Shown here: positions 8,869 through 18,172 of the stretch, piece by piece
Layout of the letters: every line of letters begins with the position of its first letter
How positions within the stretch are numbered: position 1 is the first letter of the stretch
Assembly: GCA_028873595.1 (NCBI GenBank)
Contig: JAPPOV010000013.1
Coordinates: 9,325 to 60,914 of the forward strand
From: Gemmatimonadota bacterium
GTDB lineage: Bacteria; Gemmatimonadota; Gemmatimonadetes; Longimicrobiales; Gaopeijiaceae
DNA length: 51,590 bases
Reading direction: 5' to 3'
Program-made: the position numbers and the translations under genes
The notes under the pieces: generated by a model
Seen by the model: only the letters and a program-made list of their open reading frames with translations
The model's database searches: none
What the model was told of the DNA's origin: nothing

Positions 8869-10845
8869 ATGAAGCGAGCGCATTGGACTGGGCTCGGCGC
8901 GCTCTTTGCGGCCATTCTGGTTGCGGCCGGGCCGGCTGAGTCTCCGGTAGCCGATGCCGCGCAAAACGGAGACATTGAGACGGTTCGTTCCCTTCTGCGA
9001 GAGGGGGCCGACGTCAACGCCGGTCAGGGCGACGGTATGAGCGCCCTTCACTGGGCTGCCGAGCGTGGTGATGTGGAGCTGATCGACGTGCTCCTTTACG
9101 CGGGCGCAGAGGTGGAGGCCTCGACACGGATCGGTCACTACCGCCCGCTTCACATCGCGGCGCGGAACGCGCACCTGGGGGCGGTGGCGCGTCTCATCGA
9201 GGCCGGTGCCGATGTTGCCGCCGTCACGCGCCCGAGTGGCTCCACCGCGCTGCACATGGCGGCCCTGTCGGGTAGCGCAGATCTCGTTCACGCCCTTGTC
9301 GACGCGGGCGCAGACATCGATGCCCGCGAGGGGGAGTGGGGCCAGACTCCGCTGATCTTTGCGGCGTCGTGGAACCGCGTAGCGGCTGCCGTGGCTTTGC
9401 TTGAAGAAGGTGCTGATCCGAACCTGGCATCGGAATCCATGGACCTCCAGCAGATGGGCCGACTCGACGCGGAGGCGCAGCGCCGGCAGCAGGAAGTCTT
9501 GAAGGCGTTCACCAACGACGGTGAGTGGGACCCGACGTCCGCGCAGGTCCAGGCTGCGGTTCTCGCCGGCCGAGGTGCGTACGAGCCAGGGGCAGAGGTC
9601 GCGGAGCGGCGCGAGTCCAATCGCTTTCAGCGCGAAGTACGGATCACCTCGAAGGGTGGACTGACTCCGCTGCTGCATGCCGCGCGGCAGGGGCATATTT
9701 CGACGATCGAGGTCCTTCTCGAGCATGGGGCCGACATCGACCAGGTCGGAGGCGGCGACGGTACGTCTCCGCTCCTGATTGCCAGCATCAATGGTCAATT
9801 CGATGCAGGCATGATGCTTCTCGAGCGTGGGGCAGATCCCAACATACCGTCGACGCTGAATGGCGCGACGCCCCTCTACGCCGCCGTGAACTCCGAGTGG
9901 CAGCCTCGCACGCGCTATCCTCAGCCGCAGGAACGTGAAGGGCAGCAGTACGGGTACCTCGACTTCATGCAGGCTCTTCTGGAGGCTGGAGCGGATCCCG
10001 ATGCCCGGATGACCCTTCATCCATGGTATATGGAATACACGGGATGCGGGAACTCTCAGTGCGGCCTGATCGACATGAAGGGGGCCACGGCCTTCCTGCG
10101 GGCGGCCTATGCGACCGACGTGGACGCCATGCGCCTGCTGAGTACTTGGGGTGCCGATCCGTACATCGCGACCAAGGCTCCGGCTCGCCGGAACCGTAGA
10201 ACCACGCAGGAACGGATCCGTCAGTTCCAGGTCGAGGCCCTCGACAATGTCGAGGAGTTTGAGGAGTTGAGTGACTCTGCGCAGGCTACCGCCGTGGTCA
10301 CCATCTGGGATGACCTTCCGGACTCGGTGAAGGCGGACCTGGCTGAGACAGAAATCCGCTCACAACCTGCTGAGTTTCGGCAGGTCGTTCTCGAGCACGC
10401 CATGCGGCAGGACTCGGTCAATGCCGAGAAGCCGGATCCCTCTGGACTGGCGCCGATCCCGGAGGGCGGTCCGGCCGTCTTTGCCATGCATGCCGCCTCC
10501 GGCGTCGGATACGGAGAGGGCTTCGCCGGAAATGCGCATCGCCATGCCGAGAACGGGTGGCTTCCGTCCGTTCGGTTCCTGATCGAGGAAGTCGGCATGG
10601 ACGTGAACATGCGCGACCACAATGGATACAATGCGATCCACCATGCTGCGGCGCGGGGTGACAACGAGTTGATCCTGTACCTCGTCGAGCAGGGCGGGGA
10701 TGTGACGGCAATCAGCCGAAGAGGGCAGACGACGGCCGACATGGCGAACGGTCCTGTCTCCCGCGTTTCGCCGATTCCCGAAACCGTGGCACTGCTCGAG
10801 AGCCTAGGGTCGGCGAACAGCAACAATTGCCTGACCTGCCAATAG
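8869..10845 (+). CDS. Secreted ankyrin-repeat protein
   Basis: The 658-residue product has an N-terminal hydrophobic signal, MKRAHWTGLGALFAAILVAA. Ankyrin repeats follow, for example DAAQNGDIETVRSLLREGAD, GMSALHWAAERGD and STALHMAALSGSADLV. They occupy residues about 25-190 and 260-450, and more repeats lie near the C-terminus (YNAIHHAAARGDNELILYLV). Between them is a charged spacer (residues about 445-520). The protein ends in CLTCQ, a terminal CxxC. The gene starts four bases after the DUF1552 gene, so the three genes look like one operon. Ankyrin repeats suggest protein binding, so it may be the scaffold for the other two. The terminal CxxC could bind metal or be redox active. Confidence 0.85.
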   Translation: MKRAHWTGLGALFAAILVAAGPAESPVADAAQNGDIETVRSLLREGADVNAGQGDGMSALHWAAERGDVELIDVLLYAGAEVEASTRIGHYRPLHIAARNAHLGAVARLIEAGADVAAVTRPSGSTALHMAALSGSADLVHALVDAGADIDAREGEWGQTPLIFAASWNRVAAAVALLEEGADPNLASESMDLQQMGRLDAEAQRRQQEVLKAFTNDGEWDPTSAQVQAAVLAGRGAYEPGAEVAERRESNRFQREVRITSKGGLTPLLHAARQGHISTIEVLLEHGADIDQVGGGDGTSPLLIASINGQFDAGMMLLERGADPNIPSTLNGATPLYAAVNSEWQPRTRYPQPQEREGQQYGYLDFMQALLEAGADPDARMTLHPWYMEYTGCGNSQCGLIDMKGATAFLRAAYATDVDAMRLLSTWGADPYIATKAPARRNRRTTQERIRQFQVEALDNVEEFEELSDSAQATAVVTIWDDLPDSVKADLAETEIRSQPAEFRQVVLEHAMRQDSVNAEKPDPSGLAPIPEGGPAVFAMHAASGVGYGEGFAGNAHRHAENGWLPSVRFLIEEVGMDVNMRDHNGYNAIHHAAARGDNELILYLVEQGGDVTAISRRGQTTADMANGPVSRVSPIPETVALLESLGSANSNNCLTCQ

Positions 10846-10895
10846 GAACTGCGCTGCCTGCAGGGGCCATCGGATGAGCATGCGTGACATGAGTC

Positions 10896-10933
10896 GGGGC
10901 GGGGACCAGCCGGTCCTCGCCCCTTCGTTTGTC
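10896..10933 (+). terminator. Hairpin terminator after the ankyrin gene
   Basis: GGGGCGGGGACC (10896-10907) pairs with GGTCCTCGCCCC (10912-10923) around an AGCC loop. This gives 12 base pairs with one G-U wobble. TTCGTTTGTC follows, a moderately T-rich tail. It lies 50 bases after the ankyrin stop codon and probably ends the three-gene operon. Confidence 0.65.
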
Positions 10934-11016
10934 CGAGTGGTGCCCGCCACCGCCGTCACGCCGGCGTCCCGGTTTTTTGGTGGCGCGTTCGACGTACAGG
11001 CCATCACCTGACCGTC

Positions 11017-11229
11017 GTGTCGATCCTCTGGATTCTCGTGCCGGCGCCATTCGTGGGATATTTCGTCATCGACCACTTCCGGCGATTGTTTTCGGACGAT
11101 CGCACACTCGTGCGTACGATCTTCGAGTCTCAGCCGGTTACGATGATCGCTGCTGCGACGGCGCTCGGTGCCGTGGTCGTATGGTCCCTTTCTGAGATCG
11201 CAGCGCGCCTATTCAGAGCGTTCTTCTAA
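11017..11229 (+). CDS. Small membrane protein, hypothetical
   Basis: A 70-residue product starts at GTG. It has two predicted hydrophobic helices, around residues 3-22 (ILWILVPAPFVGYFVI) and 42-62 (MIAAATALGAVVVWSL), joined by a charged linker with FRRLFSDDRTLVR. No family is recognised. The ribosome binding site is weak, so the exact start is uncertain. Its stop codon overlaps the stop of the convergent Arg-rich gene by three bases. The clear two-helix pattern supports a real gene. Confidence 0.45.
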   Translation: MSILWILVPAPFVGYFVIDHFRRLFSDDRTLVRTIFESQPVTMIAAATALGAVVVWSLSEIAARLFRAFF

Positions 11230-11462
11230 GCAAACGCCATCATCATGCGGCGGTCAGCCATCACGCGGCGATCGCCCACACGCCGATCGCTGCCACTGCG
11301 CTGATCCCCACCGGTTCTACGGTCGCTGGTGCGTCGTTCGTCGACGACGGCGGTTGCGGTATCACTGCGCCGCTGTCCTGAGCGGCGCGACCCGACCCGT
11401 CGTTCCGTGCTCTCGCGGCGGTCGTCTCCGCTACGACGGTTGCTGGTCCGCTCTACGATCAC
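11226..11462 (-). CDS. Arg-Arg repeat microprotein
   Basis: The 78-residue product is built from repeated RR pairs flanked by acidic and small residues: NRRSGDDRRESTERR, SRRSGQRRS, DERRTSDRRTGGDQR, SDRRVGDRR and ADRRMM. About a quarter of the residues are arginine, spaced five to ten apart, interleaved with Asp, Glu, Ser and Gly. It starts at GTG with a GAGG site eight bases upstream. The length and regular motif spacing argue against chance. Similar DRR-type tails occur in other bacteria, but I cannot name a family. It could be an RNA-, DNA- or lipid-binding peptide. It lies downstream of the potassium channel gene on the same strand, 195 bases away. Confidence 0.5.
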   Translation of the reverse strand: MIVERTSNRRSGDDRRESTERRVGSRRSGQRRSDTATAVVDERRTSDRRTGGDQRSGSDRRVGDRRVMADRRMMMAFA

Positions 11463-11657
11463 TGTGAGGACCTCGCTGGGGGCTGTGATGTGGATTCAAT
11501 CCTCAATGTGTGACCCGGTCCCTTGGCCGTCCAGTGAATCGTGCACGACAGCGGCGATCCGGGTTTTCTGGATGAGGTGCTCACCGAAACCCGTCGTCCC
11601 GGTCGGGACCTCACTTTCCGTGCCCGCCGCGACGGCTCGTTGACCACAGTGTGATCC

Positions 11658-12695
11658 CTACTGGACGGCCCTTTCGTTCGTGTCGGGATCCAATCGGTCT
11701 CGCAGGGATCTGGAATCTTCCGGTGTTCCGAGGAAGACGAGCACCGAGCCGGCTCGCACCCTGGTGCTTCGCCGCGGATTGTACTCCCAGTCACCGTCGG
11801 TGCTTCGTATCGCGAGCAGAAGCATACCGGGTACATGCTCGAGACCCAGGTTGTTGATCGCTTTTCCGACGCTCGCCGAGCCTTCAGCTATGGTGATCTC
11901 GTCTATGCGAAGGCTCCGGTCCTTGTCGAGCAGCATCTTGTCGAGAAAGGTCACGACGGTCGGACGGATGAGTTCCGAGGCCAGCCGAAGGCCACCGATG
12001 TGCTGTGGGGAGACCACGGCGTTGGCTCCCACCTTTCGTACCTTGGTTTCCGTGTCGACGTCCGAGAGCCGGGAGACGATCCGGATACGTGGGTTCAATT
12101 GTCGTCCCGTCAACGTAATGACGACGTTTTCGTTGTCATGTTCCGAGCATGCGATGAGCCCGAATGCCCGTTCGATTCCCGCTGCCCTGAGAATGTCGTC
12201 GTCTGTCGGGTCTCCAAGGATGATCGGGACATTCGGCATTCGGGCTGTCGCGGCCTCTGCCTCCTCTTTCGTGGGGCAGATCATCACGACGGGTCGCTGC
12301 ACCTCGTGTAGTTCCCTCGTTGCGTACATGGCGGTAGAACCGGCGCCGCACACGATCATATGGCCTTCAAGGCTGGCGAGCTGACGCTCCATCTTCCTTC
12401 TCCGAAACACTTTGCCGAGTTCGCCCTCCAGCAGGAACGCGGTCCCGGTCGACACGAAGTACAGGGTGGCCCCCATGCCAACCAGGATCAGGATGGCGGT
12501 GAACACCCGTGCTCCATCGGTGTCCACGGCGATCTCCTCGCCGTAACCCACGGTGGTCAGGGTGATCGCCGTCATGAAGAACGCGCGAATGAAGCCGGCA
12601 TCTGGATCGACGATAGAGAAGCCGACGATACCGACGAGCGTCACAAGCAGAATGAACGCGAGCGCTCCGAGCATGCGCCGTCGAAGGTTGAGCAT
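11658..12695 (-). CDS. TrkA-type potassium channel (two-TM pore plus RCK domain)
   Basis: With the ATG at 12695, preceded by a GGGAG site, the product has 345 residues. Two membrane helices (residues about 8-28 and 62-84) flank the selectivity filter TVGYG at 48-52. The RCK N-domain begins near 112, with a CGAGSTA nucleotide-binding glycine motif at 116-122. An RCK C-domain follows (about 250-330), with SVGKAINNLGLEHVPGML. This is the layout of prokaryotic ligand-gated potassium channels such as MthK. A longer frame reaches 12998, but the extra 101 residues look non-biological and overlap the divergent gene start. It shares a 188-base divergent promoter region with the selenoprotein-hut operon. 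Confidence 0.85.
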   Translation of the reverse strand: MLNLRRRMLGALAFILLVTLVGIVGFSIVDPDAGFIRAFFMTAITLTTVGYGEEIAVDTDGARVFTAILILVGMGATLYFVSTGTAFLLEGELGKVFRRRKMERQLASLEGHMIVCGAGSTAMYATRELHEVQRPVVMICPTKEEAEAATARMPNVPIILGDPTDDDILRAAGIERAFGLIACSEHDNENVVITLTGRQLNPRIRIVSRLSDVDTETKVRKVGANAVVSPQHIGGLRLASELIRPTVVTFLDKMLLDKDRSLRIDEITIAEGSASVGKAINNLGLEHVPGMLLLAIRSTDGDWEYNPRRSTRVRAGSVLVFLGTPEDSRSLRDRLDPDTNERAVQ

Positions 12696-12883
12696 CTCGC
12701 TCTCCCACTGGTGGGCTGACGGCTCGAAGTAGTCCAAGGCTCGACGGAACAGGATGGGGGTGTCGCAGGCAGGCGCGTCTCGAATGTGGCGAGCGGGCCT
12801 TTCCGGGCGCAAGCGCGCAAAGTCTTGCCGTCGCTTCGTTTCCGGGCCCAGTTTGCCCGGTATCGTCCCCCTGGAGTGGCACC

Positions 12884-13474
12884 ATGGCCTGGATCCCCTA
12901 CGTGCCGGATGAAGATGCATCCGGCCTTCTCTCGCGACTGTACGAATCGTACTCCGATTCCAATGGAGTGCTCGATCACATTCTGAAGATCCACTCACTC
13001 AACCCGCGCTCCATGCGGGATCACATGGAGCTGTACAGTCATCTCATGCGCGGACCCTCGCCTCTTTCCCGGGTCCAGCGGGAGATGATTGCCGTGGCTG
13101 TATCGGTCGCGAATGATTGCTTCTACTGAATTGTCCACCACGGAGCGGGCCTTCGTACGCTTACTGGGAGCAAGGAACCGGGGTATTCTTTGGCTCGGGG
13201 TATCGACCCGGTCGATCTTTCCGAGCCCGACACCGAAATGCTCCGTTATGCCCGAGCTCTCACGCTGGAGCCGTCGTCGATTGTCCGTGAGGATGTTCGT
13301 CGTCTGCACTCGGTCGGCTTTGATGATCGCGCGGTCCTGGATATCTGTCAGGTCGTGTCGTACTACAACTACGTGAACCGGCTCGCCGATGGACTCGGTG
13401 TGGAGCTGGAGGATTTCTGGGTTCCAGACGATATGGTCATCTCTCGAGACGAATTCGAAGCGAGGCGGTCGTGA
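12884..13474 (+). CDS. AhpD-family peroxidase-related selenoprotein (in-frame UGA read as selenocysteine)
   Basis: The gene reads as 81 codons, one TGA (13127-13129), then 115 more codons in the same frame up to a TGA at 13472-13474. As a selenoprotein it has 196 residues, the usual length of AhpD-like peroxidase-related proteins. The active site is intact only if the TGA is read as selenocysteine: Glu67, Cys79, U82 and His86 keep the AhpD spacing E-x11-C-x2-C-x3-H, with the second cysteine replaced. A GGAG site seven bases before the ATG supports the start. A 17-base hairpin starts ten bases after the TGA. AhpD proteins reduce peroxides or disulphides through this dithiol pair. The C-terminal half (ARALTLEPSSIVREDVRRL) also fits the family. 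The stop overlaps hutH by four bases. A nonsense mutation is the alternative. Confidence 0.85.
13140..13156 (+). promoter_or_regulatory. Candidate bacterial SECIS hairpin
   Basis: ACGGAG (13140-13145) pairs with CTTCGT (13151-13156) around the loop CGGGC. The six-pair stem includes one G-U. It lies 10 bases after the TGA at 13127-13129 and spans 17 bases. The known minimal E. coli SECIS is also a 17-base upper stem-loop, about 11 bases after its UGA, with a guanine in the apical loop. This is a hand fold; no covariance has been tested. Confidence 0.6.
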
Positions 13475-15018
13475 CGCAGCGCGTGGTCATCGACGGATAC
13501 TCACTCGGCCTTGGAGACATCGAGGCGGTCGCCCTGGACCCGTCGATCCATGTCGAAATGGCGGCTGAAGCGCGTCAACGTGTCTCCTCATCACGAGACT
13601 TCATCGAAGCCAAGGTCAGGGCGGGTGAACGGGTCTATGGGGTCACAACGGGGTTCGGTCGACTCGCGGATGTCGCCATCGCCCCGGATGAGCGAGCGGC
13701 CCTTCAACACAACCTCGTTCGCTCCCACGCGTCCGGGATGGGAGATCCGTTTCCGGCCGAAGTGGTTAGGGCGATCATGTTGTTGCGGGCCAACGCCTTG
13801 GCCCGCGGCGTATCAGGTTGTCGGGTAGATGTCATCGATGCATTGCTCGGACTCCTGAACGCAGGCATTCATCCCCGGGTCCCGGAGTTCGGATCGGTCG
13901 GGGCGAGTGGCGACTTGGCACCGCTCGCGCACGTCGCGCTCGGCCTCCTTGGGGAAGGAGAAGCGGAATGCGGGGGCAGGGTGGGGCCGGCTGCCGACTT
14001 CCTCCGGGAGGCTTCTCTCCAGCCTCTACGTCTCGATTCCAAGGAGGGTTTGGCACTCATCAACGGAACACAGGCCACAACGGGTCTTGGAATCCTGTCG
14101 CTTCGGAGGGCGGAGCGGGCTATCGAGACTGCGGAGGCCGCTTCCGCGATGTCGTTGGAAGCGCTTCTCGGGACGCCCGTCGCCTACCGAGACGAGATCC
14201 ATGCTGCGCGACCGCATGAGGGACAAATCCGCTCCGCTCGTCTCCTCCGGGCACTCCTGAACGATTCAGAGATTCGTGAGTCTCACCGAGAAGATGACCC
14301 GCGGGTCCAGGACGCATATTCGCTCCGTTGCGTACCTCAGGTTCACGGAGCGGCGCGTCATGCCCTCGCCTACCTGAGCGGTATTCTGCAAACCGAGGCG
14401 AATAGCGCTACGGACAATCCGCTCGTTTTCGCTGATCCAGGGATGGTGGTAAGCGGGGGGAATTTTCACGCGCAGATCGTATCACAGGGGCTGGACCTGC
14501 TGGCGATCGCACTGGCCGACCTGGCGGCGATTTCGGAACGTCGCATCGAGCGACTGCTGAATCCGGACTTGTCGATGGGGTTGCCGGCCTTCCTGACCGC
14601 GCGCGCGGGTCTGGAAAGCGGATTCATGATCGCTCAGGTGACCGCGGTCGATCTTCTGGCCGAGCTGCGACTTCTGGCCGGGCCGGTATCGATCGACTCC
14701 GTGACGACGAGTGCAAACCAGGAAGACCATGTGTCCATGGGGCTCGCGGCAGCACGAAAAGCCTACCGTTCGGTCGTGTGCGTTGAGCGGGTGCTTGCTA
14801 CCGAGTTGATGTGCGCTGCCGAGGGAATCGAGTACAGGAGGCCTCTGACGGCCGGAAGAGGCGTGGAAGAGGTTTGGGAGGTCGTGCGTGCGCGCGTCGC
14901 TCGACTCACGGGAGACCGTATGTTGGGACCCGACCTCGATGCGGTCACGGAACTTGTCTCTTCCGGTGCCATTTCTGACATCGTGACCCGATACGAACAA
15001 GACCAGAAACTGGGGTGA
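13471..15018 (+). CDS. hutH: Histidine ammonia-lyase
   Basis: This enzyme converts L-histidine to urocanate and ammonia, the first step of histidine degradation. The 515-residue length is typical. The MIO prosthetic group would form from Ala145-Ser146-Gly147 in [14 protein letters not shown]. The N-terminal [12 protein letters not shown] motif (residues 56-67) and an FHAQ/NPLV region near 315-335 also match. The GTG start overlaps the preceding selenoprotein stop in GTGA, so the two are translationally coupled. The next gene, hutU, starts 10 bases after the hutH stop. Cytoplasmic, active as a tetramer in the family. Confidence 0.96.
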   Translation: MTQRVVIDGYSLGLGDIEAVALDPSIHVEMAAEARQRVSSSRDFIEAKVRAGERVYGVTTGFGRLADVAIAPDERAALQHNLVRSHASGMGDPFPAEVVRAIMLLRANALARGVSGCRVDVIDALLGLLNAGIHPRVPEFGSVGASGDLAPLAHVALGLLGEGEAECGGRVGPAADFLREASLQPLRLDSKEGLALINGTQATTGLGILSLRRAERAIETAEAASAMSLEALLGTPVAYRDEIHAARPHEGQIRSARLLRALLNDSEIRESHREDDPRVQDAYSLRCVPQVHGAARHALAYLSGILQTEANSATDNPLVFADPGMVVSGGNFHAQIVSQGLDLLAIALADLAAISERRIERLLNPDLSMGLPAFLTARAGLESGFMIAQVTAVDLLAELRLLAGPVSIDSVTTSANQEDHVSMGLAAARKAYRSVVCVERVLATELMCAAEGIEYRRPLTAGRGVEEVWEVVRARVARLTGDRMLGPDLDAVTELVSSGAISDIVTRYEQDQKLG

Positions 15019-15028
15019 GAACGACGAC

Positions 15029-16711
15029 ATGGCGATGATCGAAACCGAGAGTGCGGTGATGCCAGGAGCGCGGGATGTTCGCGCGCCCCGGGGTGCGCAG
15101 ATGTCGTGCAAAGGGTGGACGCAGGAAGCGGCCCTGCGAATGCTCATGAACAACCTGGACCCCGAGGTCGCAGAGCACCCGGACCGGCTCGTGGTCTATG
15201 GTGGCACCGGTCGTGCGGCGCGCACCTGGGAGGCGTTTGATGCGATCGTCGCATGTCTCCGGAGCCTGGAGAATGACGAAACCCTCCTGGTGCAGTCCGG
15301 CAAGCCGGTCGGTGTCTTTAGGACGCATGAGAACGCCCCGCGGGTCCTTATCGCCAACTCGAACCTCGTCGGTCGGTGGGCGACGTGGGAGCACTTCCGG
15401 GATCTCGAGCGGAAGGGCTTGATGATGTACGGCCAGATGACGGCTGGCTCCTGGATCTACATCGGTACTCAGGGAATTTTGCAGGGGACCTACGAGACGT
15501 TCGGGGCCATGGCCACAAAGCACTTCGGCGGGACGCTGAAGGGTCGGTGGATCCTGACGGGCGGCATGGGTGGTATGGGCGGTGCGCAGCCCCTCGCCGC
15601 GACCATGAACGGTGCCTCGATGCTATGCGTAGAAGTCGACCCGACGCGCATCCAGCGGCGGCTCGAGACCCGGTACTGCGATCGCATGACCGACGATCTG
15701 GACGAAGCGCTGACCATGATCGGCGAGGCTACTGCACGTGAACGGGCCGTCTCTGTCGGGTTGATTGGAAACTGTGCCGAAGTCCTGCCGGAGTTGGTGC
15801 GACGGGGCGTGGTGCCGGACATCGTGACCGACCAGACGTCTGCGCACGACCCCCTTCAGGGGTATGTCCCGGCGGGCCTCGGCCTCGATGCTGCGGGGGA
15901 TCTTCGCGCAGGGGACCCCGAGGAGTACGTGCGGCGCTCCATGGCGTCCATGCGGATTCATTGCGAGGCCATCGTCGCGCTTCAGAACGCGGGCGCCGTG
16001 GCGGTCGATTACGGAAACAACCTCCGCGGCTACGCCGAGGATGCCGGCTTCAAGGACGCGTTCGCCTATCCCGGCTTCGTTCCCGCGTACATCCGCGACC
16101 TATTTTGCGAAGGGAAGGGCCCCTTCCGCTGGGCGGCGCTTTCCGGAGACCCAGCGGACATCCATCGCACCGACGAACTCGTGCTCGAGATGTTCCCCGA
16201 GGATGAGCATCTGTGCCGGTGGATCCGCATGGCGAACGAGAAGGTGGCCTTCCAGGGACTCCCGTCCCGCATATGCTGGCTGGGCCAGGGGGCGCGTGCG
16301 CGGTTCGGGCTCGCCATGAACGAGCTCGTCGCCTCCGGAGAAGTCAGCGCCCCGATCGTCATCGGGCGGGATCATCTAGACACCGGCTCCGTCGCGTCAC
16401 CGAACCGGGAAACTGAAGCCATGCTGGACGGGACCGATGCGGTCGCTGACTGGCCGATCCTCAATGCGCTCCTCAACACGGCGTCAGGCTCGAGCTGGGT
16501 TTCGTTCCACCACGGTGGTGGGGTCGGGATCGGTAACTCACTGCACGCGGGTCAGGTCATCGTGGCGGATGGCACGCCGGAAATGGCTGAGCGCCTCGAA
16601 CGTGTTCTGACGAATGACCCGGGGATCGGGGTGGCGCGGCACGCCGACGCGGGCTATCCGATCGCACGAGAGACAGCGATGCGAGAGGGACTGAAGATCC
16701 CGATGCTGTAG
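15029..16711 (+). CDS. hutU: Urocanate hydratase
   Basis: Urocanase hydrates urocanate to imidazolonepropionate, using tightly bound NAD as an electrophile. The 560 residues agree with the family. Recognisable blocks include [18 protein letters not shown] near the N-terminus, [19 protein letters not shown], the NAD-binding [13 protein letters not shown], and [20 protein letters not shown] near the C-terminus. It lies 10 bases after hutH and is surely co-transcribed with it. The gene ends nine bases before the end of the convergent hutF. Confidence 0.97.
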   Translation: MAMIETESAVMPGARDVRAPRGAQMSCKGWTQEAALRMLMNNLDPEVAEHPDRLVVYGGTGRAARTWEAFDAIVACLRSLENDETLLVQSGKPVGVFRTHENAPRVLIANSNLVGRWATWEHFRDLERKGLMMYGQMTAGSWIYIGTQGILQGTYETFGAMATKHFGGTLKGRWILTGGMGGMGGAQPLAATMNGASMLCVEVDPTRIQRRLETRYCDRMTDDLDEALTMIGEATARERAVSVGLIGNCAEVLPELVRRGVVPDIVTDQTSAHDPLQGYVPAGLGLDAAGDLRAGDPEEYVRRSMASMRIHCEAIVALQNAGAVAVDYGNNLRGYAEDAGFKDAFAYPGFVPAYIRDLFCEGKGPFRWAALSGDPADIHRTDELVLEMFPEDEHLCRWIRMANEKVAFQGLPSRICWLGQGARARFGLAMNELVASGEVSAPIVIGRDHLDTGSVASPNRETEAMLDGTDAVADWPILNALLNTASGSSWVSFHHGGGVGIGNSLHAGQVIVADGTPEMAERLERVLTNDPGIGVARHADAGYPIARETAMREGLKIPML

Positions 16712-16720
16712 CGCCGAGGG

Positions 16721-18127
16721 CTATTCGAAATCAATCGCCAGCTGGGGAGCTTCGTCCGAGAGTTCGCGGACGACCGCAGTGTACCGCTGCCGAATCCGGT
16801 CCTCGGCGGGATGCCGACCGTCCACCACGACCTGGTGGCCGCCGGTGAAGACGTGGCGAACCGGCGTGTCGTCTCCGGAAAAGACCCACGCGTCGAGCGC
16901 ATCATCGCCATCTCGGCCAGCGAGCGTTTCGTGATCCGGGTCGAGCACGACGATGTCGGCCCGCGCGCCCGGCACCAATGAGCCGATGCGGCGTCCACAC
17001 GCCGCCGCACCGCCGCTCCAGGCGGCGTTCAGAAGGGTTCGGGCGGTCGAGCGATGATGGGGCCCGGCTGCCACGTTTCGGGTTCGGCTCATGAGGCGCT
17101 GACCATATTCGAGCATCCGAAGTTCACCGGCCGGGCCCCTGCCCACGTGGGAGTCAGTCCCGATGGCCCAGCGTCCGCGATGTTCCTGCAGGAGATCCAG
17201 AGGGAAGACCCCGTCACCCAGGTTTGCTTCCGTGGTCGGGCAGAGCCCGACCACGGCTCCTGAGGTGGCCAGGCCTTGCACCTCGGACGTATCGACGTGT
17301 GTGGCGTGGACCAGACACCAGTGCTCGTCGACGGGGGCGTGATCCAGGAGCCATGCGACAGGCCGCGCGCCGCTCCACTCCAGGCAGCGCTCGACTTCGC
17401 GCTCCTGTTCTGCGACGTGGATGTGGATCGGCAGTGTGGGATCCATGGCGCGGGCCGCCTCGATGGCTATCGCGAGCGACTCGGGTGACACGGCTCGAAG
17501 TGAGTGAAGAGCGAGACCGACGCGAACCGTTCCCGCGGAGGCACCTGCGCCCAGGACCGCGATGTCGCCTATGAGACCTTCGACCGTAGACAGGAAGCGC
17601 CGTTGTTCGCGGGTCGGGGCGGCTCCCCCGAAATCCGAGGACATGTAGAGCGTCGGGAGGATGGTGAGGCCCATGCGCGTCTCCGTCGCTGCCTGCAGGA
17701 CGCGTCGAGCCATCTCGACCGGGTCCGCATATGGGGCCCCGTCACGATCGTTCCTCAGGTAGTGAAACTCGGCAACGGACGTGAACCCTCGTCGCAGGAG
17801 CTCGACGAAAAGCTGGGCAGCGATCGCTTCGACGGCCGGCGGATCCAGCGTCCGAAGAAAGGCGTACATGCGCTGTCGCCACGACCAGAACGAGTCGCCC
17901 ATCGGGGAGCCGCGCTCTGTGAGCCCGGCCATGGCCCTCTGAAAGGCGTGAGAATGAACGTTAGGGACGCCCGGCACCGCAAGTCCGGGGATGTGCCGTG
18001 CGCCCCGAGGAGTCGTTTCGCGGTCCACGGACGAGATCCACCCACCCGCGTCGACCCCGATGCGAACATCGTGGGCCCACCCGGTAGGAAGTAGCGCGGA
18101 ATCGAAGAAGAGGTCAGACATCGTCAT
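16721..18127 (-). CDS. hutF: Formimidoylglutamate deiminase
   Basis: HutF deiminates N-formimino-L-glutamate to N-formyl-L-glutamate and ammonia. It is an amidohydrolase with metal-binding histidines in VPNVHSHAFQRAMAGL. The DSFWSWRQRMYAF segment is characteristic of HutF, and further metal or catalytic residues are expected in HIHVAEQ and GTDSHVGR. From an ATG at 18127 the protein has 468 residues. The alternative ATG at 18121 would remove two. Upstream codons reaching 18403 do not look like an enzyme and overlap hutI. The gene is on the opposite strand from the other hut genes and its start is only 45 bases from the hutI start. It implies the formylglutamate route, which also needs a HutG deformylase not present here. 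Confidence 0.92.
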   Translation of the reverse strand: MTMSDLFFDSALLPTGWAHDVRIGVDAGGWISSVDRETTPRGARHIPGLAVPGVPNVHSHAFQRAMAGLTERGSPMGDSFWSWRQRMYAFLRTLDPPAVEAIAAQLFVELLRRGFTSVAEFHYLRNDRDGAPYADPVEMARRVLQAATETRMGLTILPTLYMSSDFGGAAPTREQRRFLSTVEGLIGDIAVLGAGASAGTVRVGLALHSLRAVSPESLAIAIEAARAMDPTLPIHIHVAEQEREVERCLEWSGARPVAWLLDHAPVDEHWCLVHATHVDTSEVQGLATSGAVVGLCPTTEANLGDGVFPLDLLQEHRGRWAIGTDSHVGRGPAGELRMLEYGQRLMSRTRNVAAGPHHRSTARTLLNAAWSGGAAACGRRIGSLVPGARADIVVLDPDHETLAGRDGDDALDAWVFSGDDTPVRHVFTGGHQVVVDGRHPAEDRIRQRYTAVVRELSDEAPQLAIDFE

Positions 18128-18172
18128 CGAGTGTAGATTGCCCACAAATCCAACGTCAAACGAGGGGGGACC

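Noticed and set aside
10970..10980. T-run after ACGCCGGCGT as a second terminator
   Set aside because: The stem is only a short palindrome and the stronger hairpin at 10896-10923 explains termination.
13127..13129. Treating the AhpD TGA as a simple nonsense mutation and the gene as a pseudogene
   Set aside because: The codon falls precisely on the second redox cysteine, the frame stays open on both sides, and a SECIS-like hairpin follows. I keep this as the main alternative, not the preferred reading.
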